From: Membranipora membranacea
Taxonomy: Eukaryota; Bryozoa; Gymnolaemata; Cheilostomatida; Membraniporidae
Assembly (NCBI GenBank): GCA_914767715.1
Contig: OU612065.1
Coordinates: 8,060,001-8,124,000, forward strand
Direction: 5' to 3'
DNA length: 64,000 nt
Shown here one piece after another: positions 50,001 through 61,665 of this stretch (position 1 is the first letter of the stretch; each line of letters opens with the position of its first letter). A program made the position numbers and the translations under genes. A model generated the notes under the pieces. It was given only the letters and a program-made list of their open reading frames with translations. It was not told the DNA's origin and searched no databases.

Positions 50001-53000
50001 CTAAACCTGATATACCCAGCGCTAAACCTGATATACCTAGCGCTAAACCTGATATACCTAGCGCTAAACCTGATATACCTAGCGCTAAACCTGATATACC
50101 TAGCGCTAAACCTGATATACCCAGCGCTAAACCTGATATACCCAGCGCTAAACCTGATATACCTAGCGCTAAACCTGATATACCTAGCGCTAAACCTGAT
50201 ATACCCAGCGCTAAACCTGATATACCTAGCGCTAAACCTGATATACCCAGCGCTAAACCTGATATACCCAGCGCTAAACCTGATATACCTAGCGCTAAAC
50301 CTGATATACCCAGCGCTAAACCTGATATACCTAGCGCTAAACCTGATATACCCAGCGCTAAACCTGATATACCTAGCGCTAAACCTGATATACCTAGCGC
50401 TAAACCTGATATACCTAGCGCTAAACCTGATATACCTAGCGCTAAACCTGATATACCTAGCGCTAAACCTGATATACCTAGCGCTAAACCTGATATACCT
50501 AGCGCTAAACCTGATATACCTAGCGCTAAACCTGATATACCTAGCGCTAAACCTGATATACCTAGCGCTAAACCTGATATACCTAGCGCTAAACCTGATA
50601 TACCTAGCGCTAAACCTGATATACCTAGCGCTAAACCTGATATACCTAGCGCTAAACCTGATCTCTTACTGCAAACTACAACTGTTGAAAATTTAATGAT
50701 GAGAAATGATGAGAAATAATATGAGATGTTAAAGTATTACGAGTGTGAATACTAGACTTGAACTAGATTTTGCCTTCTATCCGTTTTCCGCTTGATGTAT
50801 TTCCACAGTTGACAGTCATATGATTTTGATTTATTGTTGAACCTGTGTTGTAACAGGATATGAGGGATAAGCGACTCAAGTCATTGCGGTTATAGATTAG
50901 ATGATTTATCTTGTCAAGGAGGTCAAGGAACCTGAACCTGGAAAAAAGACCCTCAATGTATTACATATGTTTAGAGTTAAATCGAGATTATGAAGTAGTG
51001 TCTCTTAACTCTAACATAGAGCTAACTCACACATAGAGCTAACTCACACATAGAGCTAACTCACACATAGAGCTAACTCACATATAATATGCTTTGTTTT
51101 ATGGTTACAGGAGAGCTTGGGAAACTTGAAGTTGTTAACGAAGGAATACTTCACAAATGCATCCAGCAGCTGCTCGAGAAAAAGCGCGGCCTCAGTCTTA
51201 TTGATCAGGCAGAGGACATTGAGTGCCTCTGTCAAATCATGAAGACTGTTGGTAAGCGTCTTGATACGCCAAGAGCAAAGGTAGGGAAGCAATTCAAATC
51301 CTACTTATTGTGACCATCACATTATGTATATTGTAATGACTTGTTCCTGTAACTTGAAATTTTGGAAGCGTTCTTATTTGTTGTAACACTATGGTGCACA
51401 GGCCCCTTGTTCGTGTTAAGCTGTTATTTTAATCGTTGTTTCATTAGGACCCCACTCCCAAACCAAGGGCCTTGTCACTCTTCTGTATCCAAGACATTTG
51501 TGATGGATATAATCTCACCTCCCACCCCTTTGATATAAGGGTTGATGCTCAACCACTGTGCAGTATTTATATATTACCTTATATAGTACCTAAGTAACCT
51601 GTAGTCATGCTTATGAATGTGGATCTCCTTTTTATCCCACCCTTCCATTTTTCATCACGCTAAACAATTCACCATTCACAATTCATGATGGACATTTTTT
51701 ACTTTTGTAACAGCTGTGGATGGACCAGTATTTTGAGAGGATGGCCAGTGTAAGGGTTGCAGGAGATATGCCATCCAGGATAAGATTCATGTTACAAGAC
51801 GCACATGATATGAGAAGGAATAGCTGGGAGCCAAGAAGAGTAGCTAAGGAGATGACACCGCAGACTATTGGACAGATCAGGAAGGAGTTCCCTCACACCA
51901 GGGTGAGAAGCTTATTATGATGAGCAAATGGCTATTCGCAGATTCTAATGTGGAACATTATCATTACTATCTATGCAACATAGTCTTTCCTGTTATTATG
52001 GCTCGTATCAATGAGGCTGGTATCAATAGAAGCAAACACCACAGCATATATACCGTGATTCCTGTAACCTTTTGGAATATTTTCAATGATGGGAAAGCTA
52101 CCGTTAATGTAACCAACTAATCAAGGTGGATTAACCAGAAACATACTGACACCTCATTACATTCTTTCCTTTGTGTAGTATCAGTGCCACCTAAATGTTG
52201 CTATTTTTATTACACATATGACTAGCTCAATTTCCACGCACTCTGCTACATATCCATACAACTAGGGAAAAATTGTAAAAAGGTGGGACTACAGATTAAT
52301 GTGAATATGTAGGTATAAGCATTGTGGTTTTTGTAGCAATAATCAATCCCAGTCATTATACTTATGCTATTACAACATTCCAACCTTATTTCATCATCAT
52401 GATAGAATTTTTTATGTGATGCATCTAGGTTGAGAGCGGGCTGTTCAATAGACCAGCAGCTCCCACTAAAGCTGACCTGAAGGCCGATCTGTTTGACATA
52501 TTTGGAGCCCCGATGGCCAGTAAGCCTCACAGTAAAGCAGCTGCTGGGAAACCCAACTCTTACAATGACAGATCTAAATCTCCTAATGCTCAGCAGCAGA
52601 GGGCAATATATGACAGACCAGGTATGCTGACGGCTGACAGCTGAGGCTCAAATCACTATATCATCTTACCATGCTTTTCAGATTAAAAAAATGACAACAA
52701 AGTCAATACATGTTGCAATCATTCTAACCAAAAGACAAGCTTGTAAACAATGCAAGCTACCATCTCCCAATCTGGTAGTTTGATGAGTACTTTTTTTTGC
52801 ATATATATTGTTTGTCTCTTTTAAAGAACCAGAACTAATGATGAGAGAAATATATCGAGGAGATTCAGACATGCCCACCAATAACCGACCCGACTACACA
52901 AACAACAGACCTGACATCTCCAACACCCGACCCAACTATGCGAACAACCGACCAGATAATATGAACTCCCGGCCTGACTATCACAATGGTGGCGCAGGTA

Positions 53001-56000
53001 AACCTGCATATGGAGAAGGTAATATACAAGATTACAGAGGGAACAGATCTCCACGAGATATGTCACCTTATCAGCAGAGAGATCAACGTGACAGGAACAT
53101 GCAACACAGAGATCTACCTAGAGATAATGGAGGTAAAGTCTTAAATTGAAAGCAAAGCCATAACAAACAAGGCTGTCTTCATACCTAACTCGTATAATAA
53201 TTAATGACTTAGCATAGTTTGTATTTGCCATTTTTCTGTTTCGATATACACATTGAGCTTATCTATCGTGATAACCTTGTTCACATATATCTCAACTATT
53301 CCTCTTGAGATCTTTGCACACAGGAAGGAATCGTGACTACCAACCAAGACTAACAAGCAAATCTTTGGCCTCGATGTCTAGTGAGAAGCTGAGCTTCAGA
53401 CCGGGGTCTGCACTCAGCCAGAGGCCCAAATTCCAACCTTCTTCTCCCCATCAGCTCCCTAAATCAGCCAGATCGACCAACAACTATACCCAGGATGTGA
53501 GAGAGACCCCTATATTCACTAAACCAGTTAGTTCATTACCTCCACTCACTGCATAGTACTTAATCTGCTCAACATATCTGATATTTATTCATTTTGATTT
53601 CATACAATAGCACATATATTCTCACTCTGTCATAGTAGGCAGTGTTGTGAAGGGCGTTTGCGCTGTTGTAAGAGTTATTTTGTATCTCATGATAGTTCTC
53701 ATGTTGAATGCCAGGAAATAGGTATGGTAATTGGGTCAAATATCATCTTCCCTGCAAAATGTTTTCACGCTACACATTATTGGATCTTGCGTGAACATAA
53801 ATGGTTTATATTTATCAAGGCCACCCCAGTTATCATCAACAAGGACTCTAAGCCAAAACCTAAGAAACAGACAATTGAAACCGTGAAGACGACCACCAAT
53901 GGCAGGAGTAGCCCTGCTGGTAAGCAGACTGAAGCAGCTAAGACGAGTCAGCTACTGGAGAAAACAGCGCAACTGTGGGGTAGTGAGGACAGCTTGTCTG
54001 TGTGTTTGGAAATCAGCCAAATGTTTAGGTAAGTTGTTATATATCTCTGGTGACGCTCAAATGTATATAATTTTTTTTCTATCTCGAGATATTTATATAA
54101 GTTGGTATCACTTAATCATTGACTAAAACAGGGCTTGACAAACAATTCATTTTTTCAGCTCTCTAGAGATGACCACTATCGCACCAAAAGTAGCCAGAAA
54201 GCTGATTAAGCAGGGATTGACTACATCTGGAGAATCTTCACTCCAAGTTCTTGGTCAGTTTTTGAAACAGCTGGCCACTGACAAACATATGGATACTAAA
54301 TCTCTTGAGCTGGTGAGTAAAAAACAACAACTCTAAGATATTTCTATGTTGTGATATGTTAGCTATAAGACCATCCATAAACTAAATGCTCAGTATATTG
54401 AGAATGACATGTTCTACATTGTACTTGTAATTGCTTGGTAGATGTTTAGTGATTTGCTTGATGAGCTTCCTTTGTTGGAGTCTACCTACCCTTCCATACG
54501 CTCTCAGACAAGCCAGCTCTTCTCTACTGCCGTCTGTGGTGAGCTGATGAGTCTACCTGCTGTGTGTGAGATGCTACAGGGAGGTACCTGTCACCCTCTA
54601 GCCTTGGAATTCCTGCAGAATGTCAAACGAAACAAGAAAGAAGAATGGCTCACTTCTACCATGTTGGCTGAGAAAATATCCTGTCTTAGTCTGCTACCAT
54701 GTAAGTGACACACATTGAGATTTGTGGTATCTCCTCATTTGATAAAACTAAATATTCTGGCCTCATGCTGGTTATAGTTTAGCCTAGTCGCATAATGTCC
54801 ACAAAATAACATTGATTCAGCATGGCTTACTCCTGTTACATCCTAACATTCACATATCTCAATTTGTTCCGTGCTGAGTGACGAGGCAGTATTCACCCAG
54901 ATGGTTATTGTGTACATTGATAGAGAGAGAATTTAAATTGATAAAATTATTTGAAATTTTGTGTAGCTTCCGCCAAGTCTGATGACGCTGCGTTGTCTCT
55001 ACTAGAGAAGTATGAGCTCACTTCACTCGTCCCTCTGTTGACTCTACAAAAACAGCTGTGGTCACACATTGAGCAGGATCCAAACCCAGCATCCTTCTTC
55101 AAATGGATTATGAAAAATATCAGCCAGGAACTTCAAGGGGATGACGAGTTCACAAGAATTCTGTTCACATGGTGAGAGTTTCACTAGTTGCATATGAAAC
55201 ATCAAAGATGGGAAGCAGGAGGACAGAAAGAATTCTGAGTAGCCATGTTCAGTTGATCAAGAAAGTTTTTTATGCTTTTCTTTGCTTTTAGAGATTATAT
55301 TATTAATATTTCAGGCGGACCTGTCAAATAAAAAAAATTTTAAATTGGTTGCAATTAGAAGTTATGTCCTCATTGTCATTTGTGCTCAATAAGTAGACAA
55401 CTCCCTTTATAATTACATTAAATTTATATTACAGTCTGTTGAAGTATGTGGTTGGTGAGACATCTATGAAAGAAGGCACAGATACCAGTGTTCTTCCTGA
55501 TAAAGCTGTGCAAGAGCAAGAAAAGATTCTATTCTGTAACTATCAGGAGATAATGCTCCGATTTTTACATGAAAGCAACAAAAGACAAATGATAGCCCTG
55601 TACGCACTGCAAGTCTTCAGTTACAACAACCAATTCCCTAAAGGTGAGCAGAAACATAACTTTCTGGGTACACACAAATGGTTTGTCCTCATCATATTAA
55701 TTTTCTACCTCTGTTAATGCTTTGTCCTTCATCTTCAAACTTTCTCAGTCTGTCTATAGAAGGGTCCGCATATATGATTTTTGAAATTTTATGGATGTAC
55801 TTGGATATCCTGCTTATATCTGGCTTGATAAGAAAATGCTTCTGTAGATCATATTAATTTCCTGTTCTGTTGATTAGCTGAGGATCACATAGATTTGGCC
55901 GATTGTTATTGCCGTCCTAAATGTGTAGATGCCGTGCTAATAACTATAATTGTATAAGTCAGTGGAAGTAATCTCTAGTTAATTGTAAAATTTTCCATTT

Positions 56001-56550
56001 TTAACATCAATCTGCATATACTTCATATCGAAAAAGATAATTCTATTGTTATAGCAGTCTACATTTTAGGACATAGTGGATACTATCCAGTATATTGTGA
56101 TATATTTAATGCACAGGTATTAAATGACTTTTATATTAAAAAAAGGTATGATGCTGCGAATGTTCACCTATCTCTATGATCTTGAGATAGTTGATGAGGA
56201 TGCTTTCATGACATGGAAAGAAGCCATTAACGAGGACTATCCAGGAAAGGGTAAAGCACTCTTTCAAGTAAGGAAATTGCCACTTACTCCATTTAGTTTT
56301 TGGGTGTCTTTAGGTGCAAATTAAACTTAACCTTAAATTTAACCCTGTGATTAACCCTAAGATTTGGCAACATGTAATTGACATTAGTTTTACCGATCTG
56401 AACGCTAACGCATATAGATTGATTTTTTGTTACTGAGGCAGGACTGTTAGGAAAACTGAACTTAACATACAGGATATTTTGTTACAGGTAAACCAGTGGC
56501 TCACCTGGTTAGAGCACGCTGAGTCAGAATCCGAAGATGATGATGAATAA
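47021..56550 (+). CDS. EIF4G2: eIF4G2 / DAP5 / NAT1 translation factor
   Basis: DAP5 is an eIF4G-related scaffold that supports cap-independent and alternative initiation; it binds eIF4A/eIF3 but lacks the eIF4E-binding region. Exons by eye: 47021-47082, 47447-47635, 47839-47941, 48090-48200, 49146-49302, 51111-51280, 51714-51902, 52429-52621, 52827-53132, 53324-53526, 53820-54028, 54159-54312, 54442-54700, 54967-55171, 55435-55643, 56146-56267, 56488-56550; about 967 residues. MIF4G covers about 84-327 (ILNKLTPERFDKLSLELLN, SSLYAQLCERL, KRKMLGNIRFIGELGKL). A linker rich in Asn/Arg/Pro/Ser follows. MA3 is about 600-760 (SLSVCLEISQMF, LLDELPLLES), and the W2 domain ends PGKGKALFQVNQWLTWLE plus acidic ESEDDDE, the DAP5 ending. 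No in-frame ATG exists in the first exon after the TAA at 47006; CTG 47021 is the proposed start. An alternative ATG at 47430 is discussed separately. Confidence 0.9.
47447..47635 (+). CDS. EIF4G2: DAP5 exon 2, N-terminal region
   Basis: This exon encodes AQVPSTQNGHANVGSSAWVA, then PSARRRQ and DAVFHRARG, aligning with the vertebrate DAP5 segment before MIF4G. The acceptor is TTTGATAG. If a different acceptor (CTGTAG at about 47422) were used, an in-frame ATG at 47430 would be included, giving an AUG-started protein (MFVFDRSDV). Confidence 0.8.
49353..50662. repeat. 21-bp minisatellite, 62 units
   Basis: Sixty-two near-identical 21-bp units followed by eight bases of a further unit. Each holds AACCTGAT, ATACCYAG and CGCTA. 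Units differ almost only at one site (C or T in ACCYAG), plus a single A-to-C change at 49970. Because 21 is a multiple of three, two frames on each strand are free of stops. The two unit types are not randomly ordered; see the 16-unit duplication. Confidence 0.97.
51015..51082 (+). repeat. 17-bp tandem repeat, 4 copies, with branch-point-like motif
   Basis: Four exact copies of CATAGAGCTAACTCACA, immediately before the acceptor at 51110. Each copy contains CTAAC, the usual animal branch-point consensus. The last copy puts its candidate branch A about 34 nt from the AG, a normal distance. One more CTAAC (51011-51015) abuts the array. Confidence 0.95.
52877..52981 (+). repeat. EIF4G2: coding tandem repeat, five 7-residue units in DAP5 linker
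   Basis: Five 21-bp units encode the pattern x-N-N-R-P-D-Y with substitutions (TNNRPDY, TNNRPDI, SNTRPNY, ANNRPDN, MNSRPDY). They lie in the disordered linker between MIF4G and MA3 and are diverged at DNA level, so the amino-acid pattern has been kept while codons drifted. Confidence 0.85.
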
Positions 56551-56568
56551 GCCGTACCTGATGTTCAC

Positions 56569-56574
56569 AATAAA
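56569..56574 (+). terminator. candidate polyadenylation signal of DAP5
   Basis: AATAAA 18 bases after the DAP5 stop codon, implying a very short 3' UTR if used. Another AATAAA lies near 56793-56798. Confidence 0.5.
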
Positions 56575-59500
56575 AATGCAAGATGAAGACTATTTTCTAC
56601 TATTTTCCAATACGAATGATAGCAGAGGAAATCATGTAAAATTTCAACTAATTACAACAACGCAATAGCAAATTATTCAAACACTTTTGGTTAATTTTTA
56701 TCCGAAAACTTGATTCCTTATGTCTGAGATTATTGAATTTGTGTTTTAACATTATTATAGTGCTAAAATTATGTGAAAGTTGAAATGCTACTAAATAAAA
56801 AAATTGCAAAATGTATGACAATTATGACTCGATGATTTTATTGTAGCGACTAAATAGTGAGCATGGAATAGAAAAGTGCAGAAAGTAAATAAGTCTTATA
56901 AGTACTTATTGCCAGAGACTATAGAATATATGTCTCTTGAATTACTGCTCGCTGAAATATATAGTACATATTTATTCTGGAGTTACAGTTGCACTTGTAC
57001 CCAGAAAACAAAAAATGGAATGACACCAACCATTATGAATTTGACAAAAAATAGAATAACCTCTTGATGAACTAAATGTACATCTCCAGCACTTATGTTT
57101 CCGTTTTGTAGATAGTTTCCTCAAATGAAGATCATCCGACCTTTTCTGGTTAAAGACCATTTAATAGAACTGTCCTACTAAACTTGATAACAATGTTTAT
57201 AACAAATTCACCTAATTCATTACATATGACATATATGACTTGATCAGCAAATGAAATTGAAAATATTATTATTATTATTAAGATATTGTAAAAAGATGGT
57301 TAGAATATTTAGATCAATGGAGTTCATGGATCTGATAATTAATACTTACAAAAAATAAATGCATGTGAGTTATGTATGTAGCAAAATGTGAGTTTGCTAA
57401 AATCTGACTAGACCAGGTTATGAGGCTAGCAGTTATCAAACCTTGGACCACAAAACCCACACTGTGAAAAAAAGGAGCAAGAACCAAACGTATTAGCACA
57501 GGTTTGAGTATGGGGGTATGATTTTCTGGCTACAACCACTGGAGTTAACTCTCCCTCCGATCACAGAGGTCAACAAGTTATCTCTAATTTGCTTCAGTTA
57601 TAAACTTTCAGAAAACCTCAATAAATAAATAAATAAACATATTGAACTTAATATGTAGATAATTTGTGGAACACTCACTTCTTGGCCACAATTAAAACCT
57701 TACCCAGAATTTGTTATGGCGAAAACAATGTACTCATTTAGTTCATTGGTGAATGTACATGTATTGTGAATTTTCATAAACACACCTGACTGCTTTGTTT
57801 TTATTTATCAACTTATTTATGCATGGTCTTTATTTGTCATTGACTTTGATCGGCAATAATAAAGTATATAAATATATATATATTATAAATATATATATAA
57901 TATAAATATATATTATAAATATATATATTATGTATATATATATATATTTGGTAGGGAGGCTCCTAGTTTTTAGGAGTAAATCCCATCCCCTCCCTTTTCC
58001 TTCCTTTTTTTCAGCTTCCTTCACTAAGAACTTTTTGTAGCTTCCTTTTGCAAGGGAAACTGTGTTTTCACACCTCAATAGTACACATACATATGTATCT
58101 GATTATTACCATTAATACTTGTATACAGCTTTTCAATATCTTAGCCTAACCTACCAGTGTTACTCCTAGGTTGAATAAATTACGACAATATCATTCACAA
58201 AATCAGGCAAAAGGATGCAATTCATAAAATGAACACCCAAGTTTTAGCTTTGAAATATGATAAAAAAAAGGCTGCACTGCACCCGCACGCAGAGCATTAC
58301 TCCGGGTTTTGTGTTCATCCAAGGGTAACTCTTGATTTCTCGGTAGGCCAACTTGTCATGTATGGTCACATGGTGTTATGAGCAGGGAAGAGTATATCCC
58401 ATCCCTCCATTTTATGAGGCTCTTATATGTTTGAGTTTTTGAGTTGTTGGCCCTTGTACAATGTACCCAGTCTCAGTCTGCAACATTGCATTGTGCAGGT
58501 GAGCATGCACACGTGCTTTGAGTTGAATGACGAATGAATCTATCAATAAAATATTGCAAGAATATTATGATTGTGGTTCAAAGATGCCAAAAATTTAATG
58601 ATACAGTAAGATATCTAAAGAAACTGATGATCTAATGATATTTTGCAGTCTAGAAAGAGGACATTTGTCACTGTTCACAGTCTACCTTGGATCTGATGGG
58701 CAGTAATAAAGCTGTAAACAGGCTCAGACAGTTTTCCCAGGGGCTCATGTGTGCAGACAGACACTAGCCAATCACATGTGGGTATTATATAACGTCAATT
58801 ACTATTGACCAATCAGTATCTGGACATTTACTCATTTACTCATTGAGTACAATACATGGTGGAATTTGGTCTACAGCTGAGTGCAACCGGAATGCTGACT
58901 AGGTGACTGAACTTGGACGACTTGAACACCACTACTTCACTGCCGAGAATACACGTTAATATTGAATGACATGCTTTTTGTATATGCAAGTAAGAGTTAT
59001 TTTACACTTTTCATCGTATGTTGCTATATGTATGACCTCCTACTCTCTTCATACTATTGGAAATAATAGGTAGTAACAAGAAGTAACACTAACAGCGTTA
59101 CTCCTCCAGTCCTTGGTAGTAACAACCATCCATTGCTCCTACAACTAAAAGTACTATTTGGTATCTATTTGATTGACAAGTTATTTGATAGGTAGTACAA
59201 CCAAGGACTAGAGAAACTCCTTGGTACAACCAGCAGGTTAAAATTTTCACAACAGACAGATGATGTTTTCAACATTTTATCTGCTGCTCTGGTGTGATGT
59301 TGGTTCAATGAACTAAACATTGATCATTGGTTGGTTTAGTTCATTGGTTGGTTGGTGGCATGCTATAATGGTTCATTAATGGTTTAAGTGAGGGTTTTAG
59401 CTTTAGTTAGGAAGAGTGGTAGTAAAACCAAAGAGATACTCCTAGTCCTATGTATTACTATTATTCATTATATTCTTCCTTGTAATCATAACTAGATAAT

Positions 59501-61588
59501 GAGAGATAGAAAGTTGGGATTAGAAACTCCTTTATGAGATATACAATAGCCATAATACAAGTGCCACTTTCTTCTTGTTGTTCTTTCATGTGCTGTATCT
59601 TCATTTAACTACCTATGCCAAAGCTTGCACCAAGAAGAATAAGGACGGGCGGCGTAGATATGGAGAATGCCAAGTTGTCATTGGTTTTCGGGAAATGATT
59701 GTCTATTGTGTCAGTAAATTTGGATACACCTAACTAATGGGTTACTTGTTAAATTTCTGACGGCCTTAGATGGGTCTACGCTCTGGTAACATCAGACATC
59801 AAGATGATTAAGTTAACTGTGAAAACGTGAGATTCGGGCTAAGTGAATGCAAAAATGGGATATTTGTCAAGGGACTATATCAAAGCCTCTAGGCCTATGG
59901 CGCATTCTGAATGGGACTGTAAGATCTCAGACCGCATTCATTGATAATGTATAAGGCGTGTGTAGAATTTTCTGCGCATGTATGTATCTACTTTGATTGC
60001 CATTTTAATCGTAAACATATGAGTAAGTAAGGGTTGGTGACAATTATTTTTTTATTCTGAAACGATTCCCATTTGGGGGCTTGAAAATACGGCGGATAAT
60101 CTAGGCACGTGGAGCACTAACTATATAACAGGACAATCTAGTCTAGTGTAGCAACTTATTATAACATACACCTTATACAGGTGTGATCCACACTGTCTCA
60201 TATATTTTATCCTATGAGACACTGGCCCACCTGATCTATGGATTAATAGCAGAAGGAATAATGATCTTTATATGAACTGGACTGTGAAAGAAACCATTTC
60301 TGATCCTAAGTATGGCAATAGTCTTGCGTGCTTATGCAAAAGGAGTCATTTCATTTGATGGTATGTTTGGCGTAAGAAAATAGATTGGGTTCCTCACCCT
60401 GATATGCTCCAATTTTACTGTTCATCTTTAGTTGTCAATGTTGCAAATGAATGCCCATTATATTCATATATGTTGGTTGCTGCTATCTAGGCCTCGTCAA
60501 ATTCTGTCATTATCACCTTAAAGTGAGTCTCGGAGTTCACAGTGTACTGGATTGATGTTATTCATAGAGTGGGCCAATCAGATATGTATTATAAATCTCC
60601 CTCATAGCAATTACACCAATCACCCCTCAAACGAGGCCGGCACGCAGTCAAGGCAGACAAAACTCACATATGATCCCGTGGTCAGGTAGGCGAACGAGGC
60701 AGTGAGTCTCTCTGAGATGAATATATATCATTACAATTTTCATTCGATATCTGATCTCAGTCTTTTCCTTGAGCACATTCATCATCTTCACCAAATTTGA
60801 TGGTCGGACAGTAATAGCCTGAGGGCTAACGGCTGTGATTGTAATCACACCTCTGGTATGAGAAGGCTGCTGATAATGAATGATAAAGCAACCTGGTTTG
60901 TAACCTCCGGCTTACGGCTGTCTAGCATAACTATAGTTTACTATCAATAACAATTTACATATATTTTTCTAAGTATATGAATGTCTGAGCCGATAGAGTT
61001 GGCTGTATCAGTCCGGGTGGCTCATTTGCTTGAGGCGATGACATAATAGAGTCTGCAACGGGTTGTTGAGATGTGTAACAGTATGTAACAAGCATACCTA
61101 CTACTATACCACGCAGCCAACCTTAGTCTATGCCACATCGCTATCCTCTTCAACTATCGTTTCCGTTTTCTATCTTCTCTACTGATGACATGTGTGTTAT
61201 TGTTAAGAAGCTCTCTGCAGCTTGTCATATTACTCGGCAACCCGTGCTTTTAATTTCACCATTAGACAACTCAAGTGGAGAACAAAGGTTAAAATTAGAA
61301 TGCGGAACCTAAGTGTTTTACATTGATGGTATTTGAGTTGGTATTTGGTAGAGAGTTGGACGTTATCTTCACTCCATAGTGTAGTGTATTATAATTACGA
61401 GGTTGATATAAACCTCCTCCTCAGACTGGTAATCTGGAATATAGTATTTTGTAACAATCTTCAACAGTTATAATACACTTCATATCTTAATAAATTGTCT
61501 GGAAGATTTACAGATTGCAAAATATTGTGTGTAGAAAGCACCCATACCCCAATAATCAAGTGACTTATTATCTCTTTCTGTGTTTTAG
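56575..61588. other. intergenic region between DAP5 and Capicua
   Basis: About 5 kb with no recognisable exon on either strand. It contains ATT and AATA short repeats (near 57265 and 57621), an AT-dinucleotide-rich tract (57868-57950), and the expected promoter and 5' UTR of Capicua, which I could not pinpoint. Confidence 0.5.
57868..57950. repeat. AT-rich microsatellite (TA)n with TATAAATA interruptions
   Basis: Alternating TA blocks separated by TATTATAAAT, giving several overlapping self-complementary segments. Low complexity; probably unstable in length. Confidence 0.85.
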
Positions 61589-61636
61589 ACCTGATGTCTT
61601 GGCACTAGCCTGGCTGATTACTCATATATGGACAGT

Positions 61637-61655
61637 AGGTCTGCCAAGCAGACCT
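61637..61655 (+). promoter_or_regulatory. stem-loop just before Capicua start codon
   Basis: AGGTCTGC and GCAGACCT form a perfect 8-bp stem with a 3-base loop, ending 10 bases before the ATG at 61666. In an mRNA leader this could slow scanning and favour that start. Role inferred. Confidence 0.4.
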
Positions 61656-61665
61656 GAGTCATGCC

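Larger units (their letters stand above)
49303..51110 (+). other. DAP5 intron 5, mostly tandem repeats
   Basis: Intron between the MIF4G exons at 49146-49302 and 51111-51280. About 1.3 kb of its 1.8 kb is a 21-bp minisatellite, and the 3' end carries a 17-bp four-copy repeat. The frame of the upstream exon stays open through the donor and the whole minisatellite to a stop at 50694-50696. Confidence 0.85.

Noticed and set aside
49278-50696. 472-residue open frame made of N-L-I-Y-x-A-L repeats
   Set aside because: It begins inside a known DAP5 exon and then runs through a minisatellite in an intron. The openness follows from a repeat unit divisible by three, so it is not annotated as a gene.
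57830-58078. Minus-strand open frame rich in Ile/Tyr
   Set aside because: Translation of the TA-rich microsatellite.
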